Positions 33,964 to 45,500 of a stretch of DNA of 64,000 bases are shown here, piece after piece. Each line of letters opens with the position of its first letter. Position 1 is the stretch's first letter. This stretch comes from Scleromitrula shiraiana (lineage: Eukaryota > Ascomycota > Leotiomycetes > Helotiales > Sclerotiniaceae), in NCBI GenBank assembly GCA_028455995.1, contig JABELC010000001.1:1724501-1788500 (forward strand), read 5' to 3'. The notes below the pieces were generated by a model. That model searched no databases. It was not told the DNA's origin and worked only from the letters and a program-made list of their open reading frames with translations. The translations under genes and the position numbers were made by a program.

Positions 33964-34700
33964 ATGTGCTTTGAATATCAGTTCGAATATAAGTGCGGCC
34001 ACATAGACATAATTAGCCGTCTTTGTCTCTGGAGTGGTCCTCCTAACCCTCGAACTTGCTCGGTTGAGCGACCAAAGACACGCCTGCCTCAGCTCTTCTG
34101 TAGAGGTTGCTGCGAGCACGCATTGAAGAAAATCCCAGACAATGATTACCCTCAACCAAATCAAAATATGTATAATGTGTTTGTGGTTCTCTGGCGCTTT
34201 TGACAATCTCAAGAGGAGCTGCCTTTCTTAAGCGCCAAGAAGATTTTCTTTCCTTGACTATACCATTCGGCATTGAGAAATACAATGATCAGGATACGCA
34301 AGATCGCTCTCAGGCAAGGATCTTTAAAACTCAAGAAATAATAGACTACAATCCCAGGCTACATGATATGGGGCCTCTTCAGGCAATCGCAAAGGGTGCG
34401 CAGCAGGATTATCTTTACGGTGTTCGTTATCGGGGCTCCCAGACAACTCCACAACAATACGATACCACGAACGAAATCCACGTCGCTCTTCTCACAAGCT
34501 ACATCGCCAAAGAAGAGAGGAGACATGTTCGATTACGCGAGGGTTATTTTCGCCATCCTTCCACATGGTTGGTGGTTGAATACAGAGAGAGGGGAGAATG
34601 GGATGTTGATATGAAGGAGAGTGTTGCGCATCAAGACATCTTATTGATGGATACGTATATTAGAATTAAAAGATGGCACAGTAGGGGATTGAATGTCTAG
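33964..34700 (+). CDS. uncharacterised Cys-rich protein, MCxEY..KCG type
   Basis: Proposed as two exons, 33964-34169 and 34214-34700, giving 230 aa. The 44-bp intron is short but GT..AG and in phase (AAT AT|A GGA). Unspliced, the first ORF would be 79 aa. The start MCFEYQFEYKCGH parallels the gene at 19178. Further cysteines (RLCLW, TCS, FCRGCCEHA) suggest a small zinc-binding module in the first 60 residues. The second half, with REGYFRHPSTWLVVEYRERGEW, shows no motif known to me. Function unknown. Upstream sequence is C/T-rich, supporting the start. Confidence 0.6.
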
Positions 34701-35660
34701 TTGTGTACGATTTTGTATTTCATTACTGTGCTGCTGGTGCACACAATGCCAATGACAGAGCCTGTCTTCGTACCAACAAGGTTATAGAAATGGTGGTTTC
34801 GAGCGCTGGTTACCCTCACAGTCATACCATGTAACAACTCATATCATTATACTATTTCGCATCAAAGAAACGCTAAATACTCATACGAATTTTTCGTATT
34901 ATGCAAATTGCCCAATCTTTTCCTCAAAAATCGAAGTAAAATGTGCTCGAGTGAATAATGATGAACAAAGTGGGTAGTTCCATAAATTATCCATAACTGT
35001 CTGGTATCTGGTCTTTAATTTTTTTTTAAAAAAAAAACTAATCGATATTATCTATTTCGGTTTCAAATAATTATGAACTATTGTTCGATGTTATTAGATC
35101 GAAACTGTTGGTTGGTTGATTGATTGATTGATTGAAAGCTGATGTATTGATTAATATCCTCATGTATTCGCCATTTTAGATTTTTGGACCGAGCGTAAAC
35201 TACTCGCTTAATTTTTAGGTGCGGGTTCAATGTTACTACATTAGTACAGCCCCCGAAGGACAATATGATAGATATTGCAAGTGTTTAGCATTGTACATTT
35301 CATCTTGAACTGTAAGACTTTACTCTCGAGTCTTCATCTTCAGAATACTTTTCGAGTTATTGTTCCTCAGCCTTGTGCATAATTACTTCGCGGCAGGTCT
35401 ATTCTCATGGGCAATGTAGTTGGGCATTTTGTAGGGGTGGATGTTATATGATATCAATACAATGTATGTATAATGGCAATAAAACTGTAGAATGCTTTGA
35501 TTTAAACAATGTGTCGTATCATCACTTGATGTACGCATGTAGTTTGTTTAAAATGAACCTTGTACACGTTATGGAAATGCGCAATCAATCATAGCATACA
35601 CAAGAACAATTGCAAAAATGAAATCCTGATTATAGATTAATCCTTCCCCAAAAGGGTATC
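34701..35660. other. intergenic, convergent 3' ends
   Basis: About 960 bases. It contains an A/T homopolymer pair near 35020-35037 and a GATT run near 35118. The stretch at about 35050-35100 resembles 47770-47820 (see findings). No gene seen. Confidence 0.5.
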
Positions 35661-37109
35661 TTATTCGCTATCATCATCACTACTACTATCCTCATCCTCG
35701 TCCTCACCCTCGCCAATCTCAAGCTCTTCCTCCTCTGCTCCCTCGGGACGTGGTAACATAACGAATGCCTTCAGACAAGTAACACGATTACCCGTTTCAT
35801 ATGTCCCGATCAATTTTCCAACTTGCTTCACTTTATCTCCTCCATTTGTTAAATCCTTTGCTGCCGATAGTTTCCATACTCTAACAGCACCATCGCTGCT
35901 TGCCGTTACGATTAGGAGATCTCTTGACTTGCTTTCTCCGATATTTAGGATAGCGAAGTCCTTAATTCGTCCTGATGTTCCTGTATCCTTACCACCGATC
36001 TGTGCGATCAATTTTGCCGCAGGTATTGGTTGGCTTTTACCTTCTGCGGCTTTTGAGGTATCCAAATCCTCAGGTTTAGTAGAATAGAATAGTATTCTTC
36101 CGTCTTCAGTGGAGACTGCCAAAACTTGTGCATCCTCTTCCTGTCCCACTGGCACATAGCTCAATTGATGAATCTTCGTTCTCGGTCCGGGTACAACTTT
36201 ACACCTAACCTTACAATCCATACCGAAAACCAACAGACCCCTCTCAAAAGCTACACAGAACTCCTCACCACCCTCCACAGTAGCACCCCAAGATACTCTC
36301 CTCCCTTCTCCACTGCTAAACCTGCCCTCTCCTACCTCTCCCAACATATCCCTCTCGAAGCTTAACACCCCAGCTTTCTTTCCTGTCACCAAATTCCACA
36401 ACCTCATACATTTCTCTCCCTTCCCAACACTAATCATCAACTTCATACTCGGATGCACAGCAAAATCATTAACCCCACTCGGTTGACCCCCAAGCGGCGC
36501 CGTATCACCGCTCGGTCTCCCCACCGCCTTCGGTATCGGCGCCTTAATCGTACTCAGCAAACTCCAATCTCTCGTTCTCGTCACCGCAATTGTAGAGTCC
36601 TCGGCCGCGCTCATCAGTTTGCTGCGAGTGGGGAAGTACAAGGCGGTGATGGAGGAAGAATGGTGGAGTAAAGAGCCCAATTCGCGATTTTGAGGATTCT
36701 CGACAACGGCTTTACTGGTTAAAGAGGGGATTGCTGGGATGGATATTTTGGAGGGAGGGTGTGCGGATATGTGGTAGAGGTTGATGCGTTCGTCTGTGCT
36801 GCCGGTTGCGAGGATGATTTTTTGCGTTTGTTTTGGGACGGGGGCAGAGGGAGGAGAAAGAGCTAGGGATCTAATAGCGGAGGTATGAGCATTGAAGAGG
36901 AAGGTGTCTGCGAATTGAACGTCATCGTTGGAGGATATTGTTGTTGTGATGCCGTGAAGGACTCGATCATAGGATCCTGTTATGATTTGAATTGTGGTAG
37001 GTTTGATGGAATTAGGTGTTGTGGTTTGTTTGACTTTCTTCGTGGGAATCGGGGCAGCCGAAACCGCAGTCCCTGAGTCGCTGTTTCCGGTTCTCTTTCT
37101 TTTTACCAT
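35661..37109 (-). CDS. mak11: 60S ribosome biogenesis WD40 protein Mak11 (PAK1IP1-like)
   Basis: Single exon, 482 aa. The N-terminus is a basic nuclear-type tail (MVKRKRTG, TKKVK). WD40-like blades follow, with the Mak11 hallmarks TGSYDRVLHG, HTSAIRSLA, TGSTDERINLYH, HSSSITALYFPTRSKL, AVTRTRDWSLLSTIKAP, HPSMKLMISVGKGEKCMRLWNLVTG and SSDGAVRVWKL. The C-terminus is an acidic Glu/Asp/Ser tail (DEDEDSSSDDDSE). In yeast Mak11 is a nucleolar factor for assembly of the 60S subunit (with Rlp24). The protein's size and ordering match the family. Divergent from the small membrane protein at 38652 across a 1.5-kb spacer. Confidence 0.93.
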   Translation of the reverse strand: MVKRKRTGNSDSGTAVSAAPIPTKKVKQTTTPNSIKPTTIQIITGSYDRVLHGITTTISSNDDVQFADTFLFNAHTSAIRSLALSPPSAPVPKQTQKIILATGSTDERINLYHISAHPPSKISIPAIPSLTSKAVVENPQNRELGSLLHHSSSITALYFPTRSKLMSAAEDSTIAVTRTRDWSLLSTIKAPIPKAVGRPSGDTAPLGGQPSGVNDFAVHPSMKLMISVGKGEKCMRLWNLVTGKKAGVLSFERDMLGEVGEGRFSSGEGRRVSWGATVEGGEEFCVAFERGLLVFGMDCKVRCKVVPGPRTKIHQLSYVPVGQEEDAQVLAVSTEDGRILFYSTKPEDLDTSKAAEGKSQPIPAAKLIAQIGGKDTGTSGRIKDFAILNIGESKSRDLLIVTASSDGAVRVWKLSAAKDLTNGGDKVKQVGKLIGTYETGNRVTCLKAFVMLPRPEGAEEEELEIGEGEDEDEDSSSDDDSE

Positions 37110-38651
37110 GGTGTGTTTTGTTCTGGGTTGATAAAATGGCTTCTTGAAGAAAATCTCATAAAAAATGCTTCAATTGAAGAGTAGAAAATTATTGCAAGGA
37201 TTAAAATTCAATACGTGAATTTATGAATTTACAGCCTAGCTTATATAGAGCCACATGCTTACTCAGCTAATCGATGGGAATTGATTCGTAACTTCTAGGA
37301 TCAATTCTATATGCACACCATCTGTTGAATAAATGTGCGGAGGCTAATTCAAGATTATATAAACACTAAAATCATACATTTCTAGGCCTGGGTTTTTGCA
37401 GCCCCATTTGCCAAGGTCGTTCAACTATACGAAGAATTCTGGAGCTCTAAAGGTTAATACTATCGTTATGCCGTCAGTGTATGCCTAAAAACCTAATCGA
37501 TTTTCTAGAATTCGGGAACCCTTCCTCACATGTTGCCATTCATATACAGGCAGGTATCATTCCAAAGTTATAGGGAGTAGTTCTGCGCCGTTACAGGTCT
37601 AGCACAGCTTTAGGTGCCCTTGCGAATGACGACCCAAAATCCTAGCCAAATGATGTAATCTTACGATTTCCCAGATATTATCCTATAAAGGTGGCCTTCA
37701 TATAGGCTAGTTTAAAAACGTCAATATTTTGCCCCGATTTTTGCATACACGTAAGGGGTTAACAAACTCTTGCCATAATATACTAAACATTCCTCGGTCA
37801 TAGATTACTATGGGGACTTATGTATACTGCTATCTGACCTGACTGACGTTAGATGCACTATTTAGTATCACGCCTGACTATTAGCTGCGCTTTGCGCTTA
37901 AGCATACTCAGACGGAAAAAATGTGAGGCTATGATTCATTACAAATTACTTTTCTACCCAAGAACCTCCGATTTGTGTTCGTAAGTGGCGGTAAAGGTTG
38001 TTGTTGTGGTCGAGGTCGCCAAATTTAGACGTGCTAGAAGGCGAAATTGTTGGATCCAAATATGGAGGCGTGAGGACCTGATGGCCTAATAATGGGTCGA
38101 GGTTGAGCTAATCAACGAGATATAAGTAGCCCGTATATCTCCACATCTTTTAAAAGTATATACCATTTGAGAATCAAAGGAAAAGAGTCATGACCGTTGA
38201 GTTTACTGAACCTTGAGGTACGTTTCACCCTAGCCTAATCTGAAATCTGGAAAGAGCTGTGATATTAGTAGAAGTTGAAACTATTGACCTTTTCACGAGC
38301 ACTTGCATTTCATTCCAATAGTAGTATCTTACAGTACATACAGAAAATACAATCATAACCCTCTAACTCGATAATTTCGGTATGGAAGAGTTCGGACTGC
38401 TCATATCAGATACTAAGAAAATAAGGAAAAGTTGAGTAACTCACAAGACTGAAGAAAAGTCAACATCTGATCTGCTGCTCTATTACTGGCAGCGAAAACT
38501 ACTACTTATATTGGTGCCAGAGAAAGGTACCACAAACCTTGCCGGTTATATACCCGACAGCACTTGTTCAGTCATAAGGGTATCAAAGAATATCAACAAT
38601 AAGCACCTACTAGACTTCAGCGCCGTTGTTCTGAGCTATATTAAATCTTAG
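37110..38651. other. intergenic
   Basis: About 1.5 kb between divergent genes. A minus-strand open stretch around 38105-37960 (PPYLDPTISPSSTSKFGD) looks exon-like but could not be joined to a start; see rejected items. No repeats stand out. Confidence 0.45.
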
Positions 38652-39089
38652 ATGTCTGAGAACGTTGGCCCCCTCTTTCCCCGTAATGTCACGGGGACCC
38701 CATTTCCTTCTCTCATCCGTCTCATTATGACCCACATCATCGCCTTATTAGTCCGCGGCATCCTTCTTGTCGGCCTCTGTTTTGCCTTCGTTGTGAATAG
38801 TATCTTCTTTATCATTATCTCTTTGTGTATATGGATACCCTCATGGATTTATAACGTGATGAGTATAGCCATGGGGAAGAATAATGAAGAACCGAGCAAT
38901 AAGGACGAGACAACATTCGGGGCTGAGGCTGGAGCAAAAATCTATGGCGAAAACAACCTATCTGGTTTTGAATTGGACTTTGAAGTGGATGAGGTTGAGA
39001 CTCCTAGGGCCACTGATCATACGAATCAGAAAAGGGCCGGATTTTTGCACCGAGATCGTTTACAATTGAGGATACCAAATGATAGATGA
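38652..39089 (+). CDS. small two-helix membrane protein, uncharacterised
   Basis: Single exon, 145 aa. Residues 21-73 are almost continuously hydrophobic, broken by Arg35, so two transmembrane helices are likely (LIRLIMTHIIALLV and GILLVGLCFAFVVNSIFFII, then ISLCIWIPSWIYNV). A hydrophilic acidic tail of about 70 residues follows (ELDFEVDEVETPRATD). No known family. The hydrophobic block flanked by well-formed soluble ends supports a real gene, though expression evidence is lacking. Confidence 0.55.
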   Translation: MSENVGPLFPRNVTGTPFPSLIRLIMTHIIALLVRGILLVGLCFAFVVNSIFFIIISLCIWIPSWIYNVMSIAMGKNNEEPSNKDETTFGAEAGAKIYGENNLSGFELDFEVDEVETPRATDHTNQKRAGFLHRDRLQLRIPNDR

Positions 39090-39532
39090 ATGCTCGTAAC
39101 GATTTATGAGAAATGACATGCGCAGCAGGACCGTCTATGAATCTATGTTGTAATAAGCAAATAGCTGAATATTAGTTAGATTGGTTGAAGAATTCGAAGT
39201 TCAGCAACAATTAAAAACCCAATTTTCTTCTTAAACTGGAAACAAATGAAAGTTCGAATGAATCGATACAAACGAAGTATTTGCTTTCTGATTATATGCA
39301 ATTTTTAATAACGATGAGTATGAAGGGAAAATGCTTCGAATTGAGATTGATGATGATGGCAATGTGACATGATTCAAAAGAAAGTCAAAAGTTAACATTG
39401 AATGCCTACTTCGTAAATTCCGATGTATTAGGTAATGTATGCATGCTACTAGTACCCCAGATAAAGCTAGATCTTCAGCTACTTCGGTCAACGTATGGTA
39501 CTTAAGTGTTTCATTTTTAAATCCCGGTCTCC

Positions 39533-39595
<63 letters not shown>

Positions 39596-39752
39596 GTTCA
39601 AAATGTTCCCCTCCCAAACTTCCTTCTACATTGGCATGTGAATTTCTTAAAGTGGATTATCTTTTAATCAGAAGTTCAAATCTAATGAAGATCATTGGTA
39701 CATGATCTTCAAGGCTTTTTAATAGTGGAGTCAATTAAAAAAAGCTTTGGCC

Positions 39753-39783
<31 letters not shown>

Positions 39784-40377
39784 CCATACCATCCAGACCT
39801 ACTGTACTACCATAGTATCCATGTAGTTTCCATCTCCTCAGTACCCAAAATATACAAAGCTGCCTCATCTTGCCCGTGCGAAGATTCATCCCTCTATTTA
39901 ACCAGACAGTATTGTATTATTTTTACTATTATTGTTTCTACCTACTGTATCTACTATTGAGATACTTCGTACCTTCGTACTACTTACTTCTTCTATATCT
40001 TATGATTTGGGTATTCTTCAACTATTCTTCTTCTACTTCGTTTCTCTCTCGGACCTGAACCTTCTACTGAATACGAAGGACTTACATGCCATTGCATCGC
40101 TTTACCAAAACTCCCGAGTCATTGGCATTCACCCCAGAGAATAATGTATAGTTGATTTGGAAGAAAGAGTATTTCCCACACAACAACGACTCTTACCTCC
40201 ATATCTCGAAAAGGCACGTTGGTCCTATAAAAAGACAGAATCCTAAGTTTTGGGTATTGCCCAATTAGACGAAAAGGAGGGTTCTCTTCTCTGCATTGTT
40301 TATCATTCTCTTCTCCGATATAGACGAATCACTGCTAGAATTCCGAAGAATATCACGCGAGCACAAGAGAAATACAA
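39090..40377. other. intergenic with microsatellites
   Basis: About 1.3 kb. It holds a 20-copy AAT run (39535-39594) and a CATA run (39757-39785). The 200 bases before 40378 are the promoter and 5' UTR of the INSIG gene. Confidence 0.6.
39535..39594 (+). repeat. (AAT)20 microsatellite
   Basis: Twenty uninterrupted AAT units. Apparent poly-Asn and poly-Leu frames are artefacts of it. Confidence 0.95.
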
Positions 40378-41537
40378 ATGGATACCCCGCATATATATCG
40401 ACCGAAGCCCCGGCGACCTTTTGAATCGAATCTCACTGCTCTTCAAGCTGCCCCCCAACCTCCTAGTCCTTCGTGTACCCCTTCCGATGTCTTCGATACC
40501 CCAAGCCGTACTCATTCCGTACTTAATTTAACATCATCAACATTGGGGGGGATATACTCAAGAAGCGGTCATGATATTGATACAGAGCCACCTTCTACTC
40601 CGTGGGGAACGGGAGCTCTGAGCCCTGAGCGAAAAGGTAGTCCAGTATACCGCAGACAATCTTTTGCGACCCTTCCACCTCCCAAGCCAACGACTTTGTT
40701 TTCACGGGTCTTTCGATCAATTCTATTGTTTGGGTTAGGAATGCTATATGGCCTACTCGTAAGGCATTTGCATGATGATCGTCAGTTGGCCCCATTTCAA
40801 GTCGAAGGGATTATAAAGCCTAGTCATGATTGGAGATATCTTATATTCTGGGGCGTGGCAGGTGTGGGACTGGGAAGTTTGCTTCCATGGTTCGATAAAC
40901 TATGGGAGGATAGGCTGAGAAGTCCAAATCGAGGCGGGAGTGACTCTCCGTCTGAGGACGCAGTTGAATCTGAAGATACACATGGCAGAGCAGACTGGAT
41001 ATTAGCAGTGAGAGGTGTCGGCGCTTTTGTCGGAATAGCTTATGCTATAGTAAGTGATACGTAGAAGTATATATGAGTGAGTGAACTTATGCTAACCAAT
41101 GGTCCTAGCGCAAACTGCCATGGGCATCCAATATGCAAGCGTCTTTAACCCTCGCACTTGTCAACCCAGCGTTGTGGTATACCATTGATCGTTCTAAACC
41201 TGGTCTCGCTCTTTCGACTGCTGTTGGTACCATAGGAACTGCTTTATTACTTGCTTTAAACTCGGAATTAATGCCCAGTCCAGCGGCCATCTCATTAAGA
41301 AATACTACTATGACAGAACAAGTTGTTGATTCACTGGGGTCAGGCTTTGAGGGATTTGCTAATAGAGGCAATGTTGAGGCTGGTATCTGGATTGCAAGTG
41401 TGCTATTCTGCAGTTGTGTCTGCTTTGGAAACATTGGACGAAGATTAGCATTAAATGGCGATGGGGGAAGATTCCAAATTAAGAATGAGCAATTGAGAAG
41501 AAAATCAATGAGTAGAGTGCAAGCAGCTACTATGTAG
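40378..41537 (+). CDS. INSIG-domain ER membrane protein
   Basis: Exons 40378-41049 and 41109-41537 give 366 aa, joined in phase 0 (AYAI|RKLPWAS). A Pro/Ser-rich cytosolic N-terminus of about 110 residues precedes the INSIG domain. The first helix is SILLFGLGMLYGLLVRHLHDD, then LIFWGVAGVGLGSLLPWFD, GADWILAV-type third helix, and SLTLALVNPALWYTIDRSKPG followed by two further hydrophobic helices ending in NIGRRLAL. INSIG proteins sit in the ER membrane and control HMG-CoA reductase and, in animals, SREBP cleavage; S. pombe Ins1 regulates Hmg1. An equivalent sterol-sensing role is inferred. The loop of about 45 acidic residues between helices 2 and 3 is long for the family. Confidence 0.88.
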
Positions 41538-42555
41538 ACAGTTTCAATAAGTGGTGGTACATTTCTCCTTTCGTTATTGGCTATACGCATTGGATATTCT
41601 TGATAGGCTATTGGTAAAAAGGAGGGGCGTTGCGGTCAAAATGCATTATTATGGGGGGAGGGGGTAATCATCAGACAGTGGGAGTAGAATAGTTACACAC
41701 AGGGGATCGTTTTCGATATCATGCATGTATGCAGTTTGGAGCCACCAAACCTAGATACACAGGCTATTCGACGGCATAGTCAAGTTCTAATCTGTTAGAA
41801 GACCCTTTTTTGGTCCAATTGGATTTTAATTACCTAGACAGTTACTCAAAACGAGAGGAAACTGAATGGATGTATTAGATGTTCTTCCTTTCACTTTAGA
41901 TCTACCACCTTCATTTATACTTTTCCACGATATTGGAAGATTCAATTTATTGATTGGATCCCTCCTCCTTTTACTCTGAAGTCAGGCCGTCATTCAAAAA
42001 GCCATTCCATATGTTAGTTCAGTTCATTAGTCTTACCTACTGCCTATATAAAAGGTCTGTGTTACAAACCTTGAAGAAGGATCCACGAAACATTTGGATA
42101 ACATCTAACATTTTTGTTCACATATATATTCAATCTCATCCAATTTACAATACACTTCCAACGTAGCCACAAATGACAGCAATAGTCAAGATATGTAATA
42201 ACAATATTTTCAAATATATAAAATAATTAATAGATAATTAATAAATAATTAATTGACAATAAAAAGTCCCAAAAATGTATTGAAATTGATTTTTTTTTAT
42301 ATCCTCGCTTAAGAGTAGAACTTATTCAAGGTTTAATTGAAACTTCTCATTTGGTAGGCACATCACGGTAAATTGATAGTGTGAGAGTGAGAGATACCGA
42401 AGAACTTTTGGTGCTTGATAATTAAAAATATCATCCACAACAATTCACAACCACCAAATATTATCCATTAAATTATCTTAAAATCTTCGGATCCCTCCAT
42501 TAAGATCGGGACTCTATCCGTTTTCTCGTAAAACGGATGTCGCGGTCGCGATATT
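41538..42555. other. intergenic, VID21 promoter
   Basis: About 1 kb. It contains an AT-rich block of ATTAATA-type words at 42200-42260. No gene seen. Confidence 0.5.
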
Positions 42556-45500
42556 ATGAGTGAGGTTGGAGCTTCATATCGCTCACGCCTTTTACGATCA
42601 AAACGCGACGAAGCAAGGTAAATTAATTATTCTATCTATATCATTCAATTACGCTTCATTTTGCGCATCGAATGATATATTTTATAAAATACTGATTGTT
42701 GTAGTCGAATTGTTACATCGCGAAAGAGGAAGCTTCGTGAATTCTTTGCAGTTTGCGACAATGATGGGCCTGTCCCCCAAATCTCACATACACACCCCGA
42801 CGCGCCGCCCACAACCCCAGCAGAAGCACAATTTCTTGATGCGTGCGATATTTTACAGTATGTACCACGATGTTAATATTGCCATATTAATATTTTTTTT
42901 GGATTCGCATGGCGTTTATTCTACCCCCAAACCTGTTTTAACTATTATTGAATTATAGGGACAGACCCTTCAATGAGTCGAAATTACCCACTCGACGGCA
43001 ACTTCGATCAGATACACTGAAGCAAAAACCACCCAGTCGCAGAGTAAGTCCAGAGCCACCAGTAACTGATGTACCGCAAAAGAAAATAGAAGTACAACTC
43101 GATGGGTCGAATTCGAAGAAGAACCAAGGGAGTTCGCCGGTTGTGAGTGATGGGGGAGAGAATGCAGAAAGGAATGGGGTAGATGGCCAGGTCGATGCAG
43201 AACCAAAGGATGTACCCGTACCAGGATCGTCTGCGAAGAGCTCGCAGGCGGACCTACCTGCCGATGCCTCTGTTGTCTTAAATGAAATAGTGGAGGAGAC
43301 GTTCCAGAACGCGACACGCCCTTCAGTCACCGTACCAGATAGTGCTTTACCAGCCAAGGATTTGGAGAGTAACCGCATTAGAAATGTTCTGGAAAGTCGT
43401 CCTGGAAGTCCTGGGGTAGATCCGAGGAAGACAGTGCCTCCATCTACTGAAGATGCCGCGAACTTGCCGGAAGCAATGGCACAAAGGGCGAACAAGGAAC
43501 ACCATAAGGCTGCAACGGCTCATTTACCCCCGAAAGAGATACAAGAAGCTCGTGTGGAAGAAGCCGAGAAGCAACGTGCAGAGAAGGAGGACAGAGATGG
43601 ATATCTATCGATAAACCCCTTACGAATACCTACAGATCTGGCTTCCTCCCCAAGCTCTACATTGGGTGCCCACTCAGTCGCTACCCCAGCACTCCACGAA
43701 GCCTCTACAGAGACGAGTCCCGAAAACAATAATTCCCGTTATGATGAACTTGATCGACTGGAAAAGGACAATGATGCTCGGACTCCATTAGATTCCAAGC
43801 AGATCTCAGAAGATATTGCGCGAAAAGAGGAACAGGACAGGATATCGAAGGCCCAGGCCGATATTTCACGTGCTGAAGTTGATAATAGTCTTGCAACTGC
43901 AGATGCTCAACTTCGTATGGAAGATCAAGCCGCTTCAACCTCCCAAGTACCTACAGATGTCGAGATTGCGGATTCTGAGGCAGCAAGTTCACAAGATGTG
44001 GAAAATCCTATCGTATCAGCGGATGAAGCAACAAACACTGTAGTAAAGCAGACTGTGGAAACTGGAAACGATGATGTACAAATGTCAAACACAGCGCCGT
44101 TGTCCGACATACCTCGTGTGGCTCCGAAAGAAATTGAATTACCAGATTCTGAGGGTGATGAACAAACTCCGGTGGATGCTATGGACGTAGACGCAGCCAC
44201 TGTAAAAGATTCATTTGAAAGTCAAACCACAGCTGACAGTGGTGACAACACTGGTGCAGGCGCACCTATTCCAACTATTTCAAGCCGAACTAAACAACCT
44301 GCAACTGAGTCTAAGACACCGTTATCTAGGTCACCCACTTCTACCACACCTACACCACGTAGGACATCCTCTGCTGCTGCAGTACCCCCACTGGAACGAA
44401 TGACTACAAGAGTGGCATCTGGAGCAATTAGACACAAATCTGTCTCTGAAATATTAGGTGAAACGCCAGTCCCAAACATGTCTCCGACCTCGGCTAGAAG
44501 TCCTGTTGGCAAGCCTGACTCCGTTTCGAACTCTCCATCAAGGGCGAGTACCCCGCAGTCGCCTCGTAGTTTCATTCAAAAGGCTCGGGAAAAGGAAAGA
44601 AGTAGGCTATCTACAGTCGTGTTTGCCAAAAAACCTACAGGCCCAACTTCTGGCGATGTTACTTCTATACCTCGAGGTAGCAATGTACCTCAAGATAAAC
44701 CCGATGACGATTATTTTACGACTTTATATATTAATGGCTATTATTCTCCCAGAACAGGGAACCAGTCTATGGATAGTCTTCTGCAGACAGCTCACAAAAC
44801 TATTACTACTTCAAATGCCTATGTGCCAATTATAGAGAATCAAACAACAAGGATTCTGAAGCGCATATACAGCCTTCAGAGTGCTCATAAGTGGTCTTTG
44901 AGACAACCGAAACGTTCCGAGGAGCCGATTCGACCAACCACACATTGGGATGTTTTGCTCCAAGAAGCCAAATGGATGCGAACCGATTTTCGAGAAGAAA
45001 GGAAATGGAAAATGGCAGTAGCCAAGAATCTAGCCTTTGCTTGTGCCGAGTGGTTCGAAGCTAGCCCGGAGGAGCGTAAGATCCTACAAGTGAATGCTAC
45101 TCCTCCACCAGTTCCAGCGGCTATATCATCAAAAGACGTTGAGATGAGTGATGCAATGTCACATGCAACTCCTGAACTAGTTCCTTCTGGAGATGCAGAC
45201 TCGCCAATGGACGACGTTGACGAAGAACTTCGCCTTGCTATCAGACACACTATCAGTCCTACTGCAATTTTTGGTCTCCACGATGATGATGTTGTTTTTG
45301 GTTTAAGTAGATCTCCTGCTTCTGATAAGCTTTTAGAGGAATTGCCAATGTATGGCGCACCGCTGAAGATCCCTCGTTTCGATCTAGCAACCTCTGACAT
45401 TGATCCCGATCGTTTTTGGAAGAGGCCTGCCGTGGCTGTAAGCAAGTATATTGAAGGGCGAATGGAACTCAAATTCGATAAACCTGCGTATAAAAAGAGC

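Noticed and set aside
37960..38105. Exon-like open stretch on the minus strand (PPYLDPTISPSSTSKFGD...) with a good acceptor TTGATTAG
   Set aside because: Upstream donors at 38175 and 38455 do not join in phase without a stop. No complete gene could be built.
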